From Streptomyces sp. NBC_01241 (GTDB taxonomy: Bacteria; Actinomycetota; Actinomycetes; Streptomycetales; Streptomycetaceae), in NCBI RefSeq assembly GCF_041435435.1, contig NZ_CP108494.1:1674001-1738000 (forward strand): a DNA stretch of 64,000 nucleotides. Reading direction: 5' to 3'. Each line of letters begins with the position of its first letter. Position 1 is the first letter of the stretch. A program made the position numbers and the translations under genes. Under the pieces are notes generated by a model that was not told where the DNA came from, did no database searches, and saw nothing but the letters and a program-made list of their open reading frames with translations. Positions 52,181 to 61,148 of this stretch are shown here, in pieces.

Positions 52181-52364
52181 AATCGGACCGCCCAGGCCGA
52201 CCGTGGTGTCCGGGCGCGTGACGCAACCCGCCGCCCCGTGACGGAGCGTGCACACGATGCGCGGGACCGAACGGGGACACACCAAGGAACGCGGGCGATC
52301 AGTGCATCCAAAACCGTTCGGGATGCGCGCAGTGCCGGGCAGTGGGTCCAAGACTCACTCCTGC

Positions 52365-54236
52365 TCACTGATGAGGAACGGTCTCGAACTGGGTGCGGTA
52401 GAGCTCCTCGTACCGGCCGCCGGCCGCGAGGAGTCCTTCGTGGGTGCCGCGCTCGACGATCTGCCCGTTCTCCACGACCAGGATGAGGTCGGCGGCCCGT
52501 ACGGTGGAGAGCCGGTGCGCGATCACGACCGCGGTGCGCCCGGCGAGGGCCTCGGTGAGCGCCTCCTGGACGGCCGCCTCGGAGGTGTTGTCCAGGTGGG
52601 CGGTGGCCTCGTCGAGGATGACGACGCGCTGGCGGGCCAGGAGCAACCGGGCGATGGTCAGCCGCTGGCGTTCGCCGCCGGAGAGCCGGTAGCCGCGTTC
52701 GCCGACGACGGTGTCGAGCCCGTCGGGCAGCGAGGCGACCAGACCGTCCAGGCGCGAGCGGCGCAGCGCGTCCCAGAGGTCCTCCTCGGTGGCTTCGGGC
52801 CGGGCGAGCAGGAGGTTGGCGCGGACCGACTCGTGGAAGAGGTGGCCGTCCTGGGTGACCATGCCGAGGGTGTCGCGCAGGGTCTCGGCGGACAGATCGC
52901 GTACGTCGATGCCGCCGATGCGCACGGAACCCTCCTCCGTGTCGTACAGGCGCGGCAGCAGTTGCGCGATGGTCGACTTGCCCGCTCCGGACGAGCCGAC
53001 GAGTGCCACCGTCTGGCCGGGTTCGGCGCGGAAGGAGACCCCGCGCAGCACTTCGTCGCCGCCCCGGGTGTCGAGGGTCGCGACATCCTCGAGGGAGGCG
53101 AGGGAGACCTTGTCGGCGGACGGGTAGCCGAACCGTACCCGGTCGAACTCCACGGACACCGGGCCCTCCGGGACCGCCCGGGCGTCCGGCTTCTGGTCGA
53201 TGAGGGGCTTCAGGTCGAGAACCTCGAAGACCCGCTCGAAGCTGACGAGGGCGCTCATCACCTCGACGCGCGCCCCGGCCAGGGAGGTGAGCGGCGCGTA
53301 CAGCCGGGTCAGCAGCAGGGCGAGGGCGACGACCGCGCCCGCGTCCAGCTGCCCGCGCAGCGCGTAGAACCCGCCGAGCCCGTAGACCAGGGCGAGTGCC
53401 AGCGCGGACACCAGGGTCAGGGCGGTGATGAACGCGGACTGGGCCATGGCCGTGCGTACGCCGATGTCGCGCACCCGGCCCGCTCTGGCGGCGAATTCGG
53501 CGGACTCGTCGGCGGGCCGGCCGAAGAGCTTGATCAGGGTGGCGCCGGGTGCGGAGAAGCGCTCGGTCATCCGGGTGCCCATCGCGGCGTTGTGGGCCGC
53601 CGCTTCCCGCTGGAGCCTCGCCATCCGCGTACCCATGCGGCGCGCGGGCAGCACGAACACCGGCAGCAGCACCAGGGCGAGCACAGTGATCTGCCAGGAG
53701 ATGGAGAGCATGACGCCGAGGGTGAGGAGCAGCGTCACGACATTGCTGACGACTCCGGAGAGTGTGTTGCTGAAGGCGCGCTGGGCGCCGATGACGTCGT
53801 TGTTGAGGCGGCTGACGAGCGCGCCGGTGCGGGTGCGCGTGAAGAACGCGATCGGCATGCGCTGCACATGGTCGAAGACGGCGGTGCGCAGATCGAGGAT
53901 CAGTCCTTCGCCGAGGTTCGCCGAGAGCCAGCGGCCGGCCAGCCCGAGCGCGGCCTCCGCGACGGCGATCACGGCGATGAGCAGCGACAGCCGGGTGACG
54001 GTGCCCCCGTCCTGGCCGGCCACGATCGCGTTCACGACGCGTCCGGCGAGGACGGGCGTGGCGACCGCGAGCAGCGCCGTCGCCACGCTCAGGAGCAGAA
54101 ACAGGGCGACGCGGCGCCGGTGCGGACGGGCGAACGCGGCGATGCGCCGCAGGGTGGCTCGGTCGAAGGGGCGTCGGTCCGCTTGCGCGTTCATGACGTT
54201 GTGGAGCTGTGTCCACGCGGTGGCTTCCATACTCAT
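52365..54236 (-). CDS. ABC exporter, fused membrane and ATPase domains
   Basis: The 623-residue half-transporter has a six-helix ABC membrane domain (about 35-330) and a C-terminal ATPase domain. The ATPase carries Walker A GSSGAGKST, Q-loop VTQDGHLFH, signature LSGGERQRL, Walker B VVILDEATAHLD and H-loop IAHRLSTV. All catalytic residues are present, so it should work as a homodimer exporting lipids or drugs. It is transcribed alone after a TetR gene and a non-coding stretch. Upstream lies a 17-bp palindrome that may regulate it. Confidence 0.92.
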   Translation of the reverse strand: MSMEATAWTQLHNVMNAQADRRPFDRATLRRIAAFARPHRRRVALFLLLSVATALLAVATPVLAGRVVNAIVAGQDGGTVTRLSLLIAVIAVAEAALGLAGRWLSANLGEGLILDLRTAVFDHVQRMPIAFFTRTRTGALVSRLNNDVIGAQRAFSNTLSGVVSNVVTLLLTLGVMLSISWQITVLALVLLPVFVLPARRMGTRMARLQREAAAHNAAMGTRMTERFSAPGATLIKLFGRPADESAEFAARAGRVRDIGVRTAMAQSAFITALTLVSALALALVYGLGGFYALRGQLDAGAVVALALLLTRLYAPLTSLAGARVEVMSALVSFERVFEVLDLKPLIDQKPDARAVPEGPVSVEFDRVRFGYPSADKVSLASLEDVATLDTRGGDEVLRGVSFRAEPGQTVALVGSSGAGKSTIAQLLPRLYDTEEGSVRIGGIDVRDLSAETLRDTLGMVTQDGHLFHESVRANLLLARPEATEEDLWDALRRSRLDGLVASLPDGLDTVVGERGYRLSGGERQRLTIARLLLARQRVVILDEATAHLDNTSEAAVQEALTEALAGRTAVVIAHRLSTVRAADLILVVENGQIVERGTHEGLLAAGGRYEELYRTQFETVPHQ

Positions 54237-54296
54237 GGGAGGAAACGTACGACCTCCAGCGGACTTGAGGTCAATGGCTGCCGTCGATCGCCGGTG

Positions 54297-54450
54297 TCAG
54301 ACGTCGAGACCCGGGATGTCCTTCGGCAGTGGGCAGATCCGGCGGCCGTGGTGGTCGAAGACATACAGGTGCGCGAGGTCGACGAGGAGCGGTACCTGTC
54401 CACCTTGCACTCCCGCCGGAGTCGGCGGTCCGGATGACGTCAGGGCGCGT
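54297..54450 (-). pseudogene. Possible C-terminal scrap of a sugar ABC ATPase or similar protein
   Basis: The frame ends GGQVPLLVDLAHLYVFDH followed by HGRRICPLPKDIPGLDV and a stop. It looks protein-like and resembles the last strand of the TOBE domain of sugar-importer ATPases (valVDL..lyvFD.hG). Nothing upstream in the frame resembles the remainder of such a protein. It could be another deletion remnant; the family assignment is uncertain. Confidence 0.3.
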
Positions 54451-54458
54451 CTCGCTGC

Positions 54459-54475
54459 GTCAACAAGATGTTGAC
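54459..54475. promoter_or_regulatory. 17-bp operator-like palindrome upstream of the ABC exporter
   Basis: GTCAACAAGATGTTGAC has perfect 7-bp arms with a 3-base spacer, a classic dimeric repressor site. It lies between the TetR gene (54644-55300) and the ABC exporter (start 54236), both on the minus strand. The neighbouring TetR is the first candidate to bind it. Confidence 0.5.
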
Positions 54476-54537
54476 ATACGAGCAGTACGAGCAAAACCCC
54501 AGGTCAACGCGGCGGTCACGCGCTGGGCACAACCAGC

Positions 54538-54597
54538 GGCACGTCCGTCGGCACGTCCGTCGGCACGTCCATCGGCACGTCCATCGGCACGTCCGTC
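54538..54597. repeat. Five tandem 12-bp units
   Basis: Five consecutive copies of GGCACGTCCGTC, with copies 3 and 4 carrying GGCACGTCCATC, run from 54538 to 54597 just past the TetR stop. Being a multiple of three, it would encode (DVPT/M) repeats on the minus strand, but no gene frame covers it convincingly. Confidence 0.8.
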
Positions 54598-54643
54598 GGT
54601 AGACCGGAGGCACGCCGTCCGGCGCCTTGGCAGGGCGTCACCG

Positions 54644-55300
54644 TCACCGGGATGTCGTTGAGCACGGCGGCCGGCGCGGTCGGTCCAGGACCTGCGCGAG
54701 GTAGGCCCGGAGCAGGACGCGGGTCTCGGCAACGATGGCCGAGTCGCCCGACGGGTCGGCGCGGAAGGCCAGTTGGAGGAGGGCGTCGGCGGCCTCGACG
54801 CAGACCAGGACCGTCCGGAGCAGATCCTCGTCGGGGGCGCGGCCGAGGTGTCCGGAGAGGAGTTCGGTGAGCCGGCCGGCGACCCGCTGGTTGGCGTCGT
54901 CGGCCGGGTCGTCGTCGGGGGCCGGCGAGCCGAAGTCGACGAGGGCGAAGCCGGCCACGGAGCGCTTCATCCCCAGGTACTCGTCCAGGACGGCATCGAT
55001 GGCGCTGCGCCAGTCGTCGGCCGGGATGACGGCGAGGCGGGCGGTGATGCGTTCGGCGTAGCTGTCCAGATTGCGCCGGGCGAGCGCGTCGGTCAGCGCG
55101 CGCTTGTTGGAGAAGAACCGGTAGACGGAGCCGATGGGGACCTCGGCGCGGACGGCGACGGCCCGGGTGGAGAGCTGCTCGTAGCCGGTCTCGTCGAGGA
55201 GTTCGGCGCAGGCGTCGAGTATCCGCGCGAGGCGTTCGGCGCTGCGCTGCTGCACGGGGGCGCGGCGGAGGTTCGTATTCGCATGGGGCACGGGCTCCAT
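54644..55300 (-). CDS. TetR-family regulator
   Basis: The 218-residue protein has the helix-turn-helix RILDACAELLDETGYEQLSTRAVAVRAEVPIGSVYRFFSNKRALTDAL and a helical ligand domain with an acidic linker (APDDDPADDANQRV). It lies between the three-gene envelope operon (stop at 55349) and the ABC exporter, all on the minus strand. It could control either; the palindrome near the exporter favours that target. The family cannot be refined further. Confidence 0.87.
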   Translation of the reverse strand: MEPVPHANTNLRRAPVQQRSAERLARILDACAELLDETGYEQLSTRAVAVRAEVPIGSVYRFFSNKRALTDALARRNLDSYAERITARLAVIPADDWRSAIDAVLDEYLGMKRSVAGFALVDFGSPAPDDDPADDANQRVAGRLTELLSGHLGRAPDEDLLRTVLVCVEAADALLQLAFRADPSGDSAIVAETRVLLRAYLAQVLDRPRRPPCSTTSR

Positions 55301-55348
55301 GATGCCGTGGGTCTCCTCTGCGGGGGGCGGGCCGGTGCGGGCGCGGCC

Positions 55349-56632
55349 TCATGCGATGAGCAGGGACAGTCCGCCGATGGTGTACGTGATCATCAGGACC
55401 AGGAGCGGGAGTTGCCCCGCGACGGCGCGGCCGGCCGGGAAGAGGCGTACGGACCTGTCGTGGGCCGCGACGACGCCGAGTACGTGGCCGAGGACGATCG
55501 CGGCGACCTGGAGCGTGGCGACCCCGCCCGGGCCCAGGGGCGGTTCGGGCGGGGCGGGATTGTCAGTGCCGGATGCCACCATGACGGTGCGTGGTCCTTC
55601 GGTGACGAAGAGCGTGAAGTAGTGGGCGACGAGATAGCCGAGGGCGATCGGGACGAGCGAGTGCGCGAAGGCGGTGAGGGGATGGTGGAGCCGGCCGGAG
55701 ATCAGCCGGGTGGCGCCGGTGCAGAGGGCGTAGAGGGTGGCGACGAGGGCGACGGCGCCCAGGAGCCCGAGCGTGGCCGCGGTGGTACGCCCCAGCGGTG
55801 AGGTCTGGACGGTGGTGATCCAGGACGGGGCGTCCGAGAAGCCGTCGTAGGCGGTGGAGCCGAGCATGACGCAGACGGTGGCGACGAGTCCGGGGCTCTG
55901 CGGGGTGGCGTCGAGGCCGTTGAAGGGGGAGCGGAGTACGAGACGGCGGTCGGCGGGGCGGCGGCCGAGCGGGGAGAGCCGGGCGAGCAGCCCCGAGTAG
56001 ACCTCGAAGGCGTCCGCCCGGTCGAACCATCCGGCGCCGTGGCGGGCGGCGCCCGCGAGGTGGACGGCGGTGTAGAGGGCGAGGAAGAGAAGGAGGGTGG
56101 TGGTCGACGCGGGGTCGGGTGAGACGAGTTCGAGCCAGGTGAAGGCGAGGAGCCCGGCCGCGGCGGGCCAGAGCCCGAGGCGCGGGGGAAGGGGGCGGCC
56201 CGCGGCCGGGTCGCGGCCGAGCGCACGACAGCCGAGGAGGTGGACGGTACGGAGCGGGTTGAGCAGTCGCCAGACGGGACCGAGGAGGAGTGAGGCGGGG
56301 ACGAGCCCGACCCAGAGGAGTACGTAGACGGCGCCGGGGGCCGGATTGCGGTCCGGGTCGTCCGGACCGAGGAGGAGGTGGAGCGTGACGAACAGGGCGG
56401 CGGCCAGCCCGAGTACGCGCGCGGCGATACGGGTGGGGCGGGCGTCGGCGAGGCGCTGGACGGCGGCCGGGAGCGGGCGGCCGGCCCGGTCGCCGCGGAA
56501 TCGGGAGGCGGACCAGAGCAGGCCGAGCGCGAGGAAGGAGACGAACAGCGCGGCAAAGGCACCGGCGAAGGCGTAGAAGGGGGACAGCGGGAGATCGTGC
56601 TGGGCGCCGATGCCATGGGCGAGGACGCTCAC
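55349..56632 (-). CDS. Multi-pass membrane protein of the beta-helix/cupredoxin operon
   Basis: The 427-residue protein has eight to ten hydrophobic helices, for example FAGAFAALFVSFLALGLLW, VLGLAAALFVTLHLLLG and GLLAFTWLELVS. A cytosolic or external loop carries FDRADAFEVYSGLLARLSPLG and FNGLDATPQSPG. It starts with GTG 56632 overlapping the stop of the lipoprotein gene (GTGA); the open frame farther upstream is that gene's shadow. I do not recognise the family. The strict coupling to an exported cupredoxin-like lipoprotein suggests a membrane partner, perhaps for metal or electron transfer. Confidence 0.78.
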   Translation of the reverse strand: MSVLAHGIGAQHDLPLSPFYAFAGAFAALFVSFLALGLLWSASRFRGDRAGRPLPAAVQRLADARPTRIAARVLGLAAALFVTLHLLLGPDDPDRNPAPGAVYVLLWVGLVPASLLLGPVWRLLNPLRTVHLLGCRALGRDPAAGRPLPPRLGLWPAAAGLLAFTWLELVSPDPASTTTLLLFLALYTAVHLAGAARHGAGWFDRADAFEVYSGLLARLSPLGRRPADRRLVLRSPFNGLDATPQSPGLVATVCVMLGSTAYDGFSDAPSWITTVQTSPLGRTTAATLGLLGAVALVATLYALCTGATRLISGRLHHPLTAFAHSLVPIALGYLVAHYFTLFVTEGPRTVMVASGTDNPAPPEPPLGPGGVATLQVAAIVLGHVLGVVAAHDRSVRLFPAGRAVAGQLPLLVLMITYTIGGLSLLIA

Positions 56633-57477
56633 CGTACGACGAGTTGGGTCAGGAGCAGGTCGGACTCGTGCGTCTCGACTTCGAAGAGCCCGGTGCGGTC
56701 GGCGGTGAACGTGAGCGTGACGGTCTTTCCGGCGGGCAGCCCGGCCTCCTTGTCGTAGCCGTGCACGTGGAGGGTGTCGGCGTGGTCGCTGCGGACCCGG
56801 AGGGCAATGATCCGGCCCTTCTTGATCTCGGTACGGCCGGGAGCGGGGCTGACCTTGCCGTGGGAGACGACGATCTCCAGGGTCGTGTCGGGCCGGGGCG
56901 TCTGCGGTGCGTGCGTCGCGGGGGCGGTGGGCGGTGCGGAGGCAGTGGAGAGGGAGGTGGCGGCCTGGATCGGGGCGGAGTTCACGGCCCAGGCGGTGTG
57001 GTCGTCGGCATAGAGCCGGGCGGTGAGGGCGGTGCCGCCGCCGGCGCCGCGGACGAGGGACTCGGGGAGGTGGTACCAGGAGCCGTAGACCCGGGCGAGG
57101 GGGTGGCCGTCGAGGAAGAGGCGGGCGTGGCCGCGCCCGAGGAGAGCGGCGCCGCCCACGCTGTCCGGGGTGAACCGGAAGTTCCGCACGGAGAGGTGGA
57201 CGTTCCACCCGTCCTCGGAGTCCGGCCGGACGTCGACCGTCACCTCGGGGGCGCCCGTGGCGTCGACCTGCCGCAGCCGGTGGCCGGAGCCGTCGTCCGC
57301 GGCGAGGAGCCGGCCGACGCTGCCGGCGGCCTGCTCGTGACTGGTGCCGGGTTTGTGGTGGGTGGTGGCCCGGCCGCCGCAGGCGCTCGCTCCGAACAGG
57401 AGGGCGCCCGCGGTGAGTGCGGTGACGGCTGCGGCGCCCGGCCGGACGGCCCTCGGTCGTCTGGGGGAACGCTTCAC
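56629..57477 (-). CDS. Lipoprotein with cupredoxin-like C-terminal domain
   Basis: The 282-residue protein starts at GTG 57477. A signal peptide ends in the lipobox GASAC, with lipidated Cys33. Domain one (about 75-170: WNVHLSVRNFRFTPDSVGG, HARLFLDGHPLARVYGSWYHLPE) looks like an extracellular beta domain. After a Thr/Pro/Ala linker, residues 198-282 form a cupredoxin-like domain with LHVHGYD (236-242), FTADRTGLFEVETHESD and a C-terminal strand. His237, His239 and His270 could bind copper. It is coupled by GTGA overlaps to both neighbours, the beta-helix protein upstream and the membrane protein downstream. Confidence 0.78.
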   Translation of the reverse strand: MKRSPRRPRAVRPGAAAVTALTAGALLFGASACGGRATTHHKPGTSHEQAAGSVGRLLAADDGSGHRLRQVDATGAPEVTVDVRPDSEDGWNVHLSVRNFRFTPDSVGGAALLGRGHARLFLDGHPLARVYGSWYHLPESLVRGAGGGTALTARLYADDHTAWAVNSAPIQAATSLSTASAPPTAPATHAPQTPRPDTTLEIVVSHGKVSPAPGRTEIKKGRIIALRVRSDHADTLHVHGYDKEAGLPAGKTVTLTFTADRTGLFEVETHESDLLLTQLVVR

Positions 57478-59633
57478 GATGCGTCTCCTTCCGGAGCGGG
57501 GGCCGGGGCCTGGGCGGGGGGCTGCGCAGGGGCCGGTGTGGCGACCGCGTCCGTGTCCGCAGCCCAGCCCTCCGCCGGCGCTCCCCGTTCGCCCGCCGCT
57601 GCCCGTTCGCCCGACGCTCCCTGTTCGCCCGACGCCGCCCGTTCGCCGTGCCGTGCGGCAGCCACGACGGCCCACACCACCCAGATCACACCGAGCAGTC
57701 CACGCACCCAGGCCGGGCTGAGCGGAATCCACGGGATCATGAACACGACCTTGTCGACGGCGTCGAGCAGCGTGAGCGCGCCCAGGACCACCGTGGTCCA
57801 GCCCAGCCACGGCCGTTCGCCCCGCAGCACCAGCCCGATCCCGGTCCACCACACCCCGGTCAGCAGCAGCGCCAGAGCGGGCACGTAGGAGGAGGCCAGT
57901 CCCATCGTCGATCCGGCCACGTCCAGCCCGAGACCGATCACGCCGAGTACCGTGACGGCGGTGGCGAACCCGCTGCTGCGAAGCCTGCGCCACCAGAGCA
58001 CCCCGCCGACCAGCGCGAGCACCACCGCGACCGCCAGCGCCAGTTGCACCTCGATGCGCTCGATGCCACGTGCTCCGTACCAGTCGCAGCCGGCCGGCAG
58101 CCGTCGCGCCTGCACGTTGTAGTCGGCGCAGACCAGCAGTTGGGCCAGCTTGACCGGTTCGCCGACGAGCCGGTCGGTACGTCCGGACACGGCGCCGCGC
58201 TCGGAGCCGCAGGCGGGCAGGGCGCGCGGGGAGGACGGACCGGTGTCCGACTGCCAGCAGTTGCCGTCGCCCTGGCCGTCCCACCACACGTCGGTGCGGT
58301 TGGGCCGGGAGTTGCCCGCCTTGTCCGTGCCGAGGTGGTTGCCCGCGTACCGGTTGTGGTGGGAGGTGTCGGCCTGCTTGGACAGCGCGTTCTCGCCGCG
58401 GATGAAGGCGGGGACCGCGGTCAGGAAGAAGGCGGCGCGCTCCTGCCCGTAGATCCAGTTGTTCTCGTAGAGGTTCCAGTTGCCGCCCGCGGTGATGATG
58501 CCGGAGCCGGGCGGCATGGAGATCTGCGGGCAGACGACGCCGTCCTCGTAGCCGCGGTCCACGGGCGGCTTGGCGCAGGTCCCGTCGGCGACGTACGGGT
58601 AGTAGTCGGCGTTGTTGTCGTGGATCAGGTTGCGTTCGAAGCGGGCGTGGTTCTGCGGCAGACCCGGGTGGCCGGGGAAGGCGCTGTCCATCGAGGCGCC
58701 GCCCATGTTGTGGTCGAACTCGTTGTCGTGGACGTAGACGGAGTCGCCCGCGGTGCCGGAGTAGCCGACCATGTTGTGGTGGCTGCGGCAGCCGGTGATC
58801 TCGATCGAGTAGCGCGGCACGTCGTAGCCGTACGCGTCATTGATGTTCGACGCGCTTCCGGGGTAGATGCCCGAGTCCCCGTTGCCGTACGACTCGCAGT
58901 TCTTGTACAGCCCGTGATCGCTCGCGAAGGTCAGGAACCCGTACTCGTCGTTCCACCGGGTGAGGACGGAATCGATGACGAAGCCGTCCTGGGCGAGGAC
59001 GTACAGGGAGTTGAACGTGGTGCGCTGGGCGGTGAAGTTCTTGAAGTAGACGCCGTCGGAGCCGTCCGCGCGGATCGCGTTGAGCTTCTGGTACTTGGCG
59101 TCGATGACGACATCCGTGCGCTCGGCGCCCGTCCCCTCGATCTGGAGGTTCTTCTTCCCGAGGATCGCCACCAGGTTCTGGTTGTGCGGGCAGTGCGCCT
59201 GCTGCGCGTAGGACAGGATCTGGTAGCCGAGCTGGGAGTTGGGCGCCTTCAGCCGGGCGCATTCCCCCGTCGGCTTGGGCAGCGAGGGCTCCTCCTCGTA
59301 CAGGCCGGGCAGGATGGCGATGTTCATGCCTGGCCTGCCGACCGCGTCGACGGCCTGCTGCAGATGGCGGTAGCCGGATTTCAGGCACCGGTCGAACAGC
59401 TTCAGGTTCCGGTCCCGCAGCCCCTGGGGGAAGCCGGCTATGCGGCGCTCGAAGTCCGCCCGGTCGCTCTTGCAGACCAGCAGATCCGGTTCGCCGGTGC
59501 GGTACACGGGGACGCTGCCGGTTCCGTCGGGCAGGGTGACCGGACGTTCCTCGTGCGCCTGGGCGGCCGGAGCCGCGAGGAGGGCGGCGGCGAGCGCCGC
59601 CAGAACCACCAGAAGTCTTCGTGTCCACGACAT
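57474..59633 (-). CDS. Membrane-anchored right-handed beta-helix protein
   Basis: The 719-residue protein begins MSWTRRLLVVLAALAAALLA with a signal peptide ending near AQAHE. The extracellular part (30-520) is a parallel beta-helix with NosD/PbH1-like turns (FKNFTAQRTTFNSLYVL, YKNCESYGNGDSGIYPGS, FERNLIHDNNADYY, YENNWIYGQERAAF). From about 527 there are five membrane helices and an Ala/Glu/Gly-rich cytosolic tail with GE repeats. It is the first gene of a three-gene coupled operon. The start at ATG 59633 is chosen by the signal peptide. It may bind carbohydrate or metal at the cell surface. Confidence 0.82.
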   Translation of the reverse strand: MSWTRRLLVVLAALAAALLAAPAAQAHEERPVTLPDGTGSVPVYRTGEPDLLVCKSDRADFERRIAGFPQGLRDRNLKLFDRCLKSGYRHLQQAVDAVGRPGMNIAILPGLYEEEPSLPKPTGECARLKAPNSQLGYQILSYAQQAHCPHNQNLVAILGKKNLQIEGTGAERTDVVIDAKYQKLNAIRADGSDGVYFKNFTAQRTTFNSLYVLAQDGFVIDSVLTRWNDEYGFLTFASDHGLYKNCESYGNGDSGIYPGSASNINDAYGYDVPRYSIEITGCRSHHNMVGYSGTAGDSVYVHDNEFDHNMGGASMDSAFPGHPGLPQNHARFERNLIHDNNADYYPYVADGTCAKPPVDRGYEDGVVCPQISMPPGSGIITAGGNWNLYENNWIYGQERAAFFLTAVPAFIRGENALSKQADTSHHNRYAGNHLGTDKAGNSRPNRTDVWWDGQGDGNCWQSDTGPSSPRALPACGSERGAVSGRTDRLVGEPVKLAQLLVCADYNVQARRLPAGCDWYGARGIERIEVQLALAVAVVLALVGGVLWWRRLRSSGFATAVTVLGVIGLGLDVAGSTMGLASSYVPALALLLTGVWWTGIGLVLRGERPWLGWTTVVLGALTLLDAVDKVVFMIPWIPLSPAWVRGLLGVIWVVWAVVAAARHGERAASGEQGASGERAAAGERGAPAEGWAADTDAVATPAPAQPPAQAPAPAPEGDAS

Positions 59634-59754
59634 GTGCGGGAGAGTAGAGCATTGTTCAGCTTTTGGACCCCCCTGTGCACCATGAATGCCGTTGACGCGC
59701 TTCGATTCGATTCCTACGGTTGTCCATAGGATTTCTTCGGCACCGGGAGCGCAC

Positions 59755-61083
59755 ATGAGCGGCATCGAGCAGGCGAGGAAGACGGCGGAAGGGCTTGAGT
59801 ACTGCGCCGGTTTCGGCAATCAGCACAGCTCGGAGGCGGCACCGGGGGCGCTGCCGCACGGCCGCAACTCTCCTCAGCGCGCGCCCCTCGGGCTCTACGC
59901 GGAGCAGCTGAGCGGCTCGGCCTTCACCGAACCGCGGGCACACAACCGTCGTTCCTGGCTCTACCGGATCCGCCCGTCGGCCGCCCATCCCCCGTTCGTC
60001 CGTATCGGCAACGGGGCGATCCGGACCGCCCCGTTCACCGAATCCGTACCCGATCCCAACCGGCTGCGCTGGGACCCGCTCCCCGCGCCCGCGGCCGGGA
60101 CGGACTTCGTGGCCGGCCTGTGGACCCTCGGCGGCAACGGCGACGCGACGCAGCGCACCGGCATGGCCGTGCACCTCTACCACGCCGACGCGTCCATGAC
60201 CGACCGGGTGTTCAGCGACGCGGACGGCGAGCTGCTGATCGTCCCGGAGCGGGGCGGCCTGCTGCTCCGTACCGAACTGGGCCTGCTGCGCGCCGAACCG
60301 GGGCACGTCGCGCTGATCCCGCGCGGCATCCGTTTCCGTGTGGAACTGCTCGACGCCACCGCCCGCGGCTACGTCTGCGAGAACTACGGCCAGCCGTTCG
60401 CCCTTCCCGACCTCGGCCCGGTCGGCGCCAACGGCTTGGCGAACGCACGGGACTTCCTCGCTCCCGTGGCTGCCTACGAGGACGACGAACGCCCGGTGGA
60501 GGTGATCAACAAGTTCTGCGGGAACCTCTGGTCCGCGACCTATGACCACTCGCCGCTGGACGTGGTCGCCTGGCACGGCAACCACACCCCGTACGTCTAC
60601 GACCTGCACCGCTTCAATGTCATCGGCTCGATCAGCTACGACCATCCCGACCCGTCGATCTTCACGGTGCTGACTTCGCCGTCCGACACCCCCGGGCTGG
60701 CCGGGGTCGACTTCGTCGTCTTCGCACCGCGCTGGCTGGTCGGCGAGGACACGTTCCGGCCGCCGTACTTCCACCGCAATGTGATGAGCGAGTACATGGG
60801 CCTGATCGAGGGCGCGTACGACGCGAAGACGGCCGGCAAGGGCGGGTTCGTACCGGGCGGCGGCTCGCTCCACAACATGATGTCGGCGCACGGCCCCGAC
60901 CGGGAGACCTTCGACCGGGCGAGCGAGGCGGAACTGAAGCCGCAGAAGATCGACGACGGCCTGGCCTTCATGTTCGAGACCCGCTGGCCGGTGACGGCAA
61001 CCGGGCAGGCGGGCGCCGCCGGCCATTTGCAACGCGGCTACGACGACGTGTGGCAGGGTCTGAGCCGCAACTTCAGGCCGTAG
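59755..61083 (+). CDS. hmgA: Homogentisate 1,2-dioxygenase
   Basis: The 442-residue Fe(II) enzyme opens the ring of homogentisate to maleylacetoacetate in tyrosine and phenylalanine catabolism. The N-terminus [27 protein letters not shown] is diagnostic. The C-terminal half has the iron-site motifs [23 protein letters not shown] and [14 protein letters not shown], with the expected Glu and two His ligands. It is divergent from the beta-helix operon (121 bases between starts) and is followed by a GntR/UTRA gene that may regulate it. Confidence 0.96.
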   Translation: MSGIEQARKTAEGLEYCAGFGNQHSSEAAPGALPHGRNSPQRAPLGLYAEQLSGSAFTEPRAHNRRSWLYRIRPSAAHPPFVRIGNGAIRTAPFTESVPDPNRLRWDPLPAPAAGTDFVAGLWTLGGNGDATQRTGMAVHLYHADASMTDRVFSDADGELLIVPERGGLLLRTELGLLRAEPGHVALIPRGIRFRVELLDATARGYVCENYGQPFALPDLGPVGANGLANARDFLAPVAAYEDDERPVEVINKFCGNLWSATYDHSPLDVVAWHGNHTPYVYDLHRFNVIGSISYDHPDPSIFTVLTSPSDTPGLAGVDFVVFAPRWLVGEDTFRPPYFHRNVMSEYMGLIEGAYDAKTAGKGGFVPGGGSLHNMMSAHGPDRETFDRASEAELKPQKIDDGLAFMFETRWPVTATGQAGAAGHLQRGYDDVWQGLSRNFRP

Positions 61084-61148
61084 GCAACGGCGCCACGTAT
61101 CGGCCCCCGCATCGTCGCGTCCGCTGTGTCGCAGTACGGAGAGACCAG

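Larger units (their letters stand above)
51605..52364. other. 760-base gap with repeats and possible gene debris
   Basis: No intact gene is recognisable. Two + strand frames look partly protein-like: GDETLTARVPARSDSAGNSC at about 51805, and LSIVAAVPAYTSPWGDEHW near 51950 in a different frame. This could reflect a frameshifted remnant whose family I cannot name. The gap also holds a 28-bp tandem duplication and a 10-bp hairpin. Promoter elements for the flanking genes (the ABC gene ends here and the aldehyde dehydrogenase starts here) would lie at the left. Confidence 0.4.

Noticed and set aside
54538..54597. 12-bp tandem units as a CRISPR-like or coding repeat
   Set aside because: Units are directly adjacent without spacers, and no convincing gene frame spans them; they look like a minisatellite.
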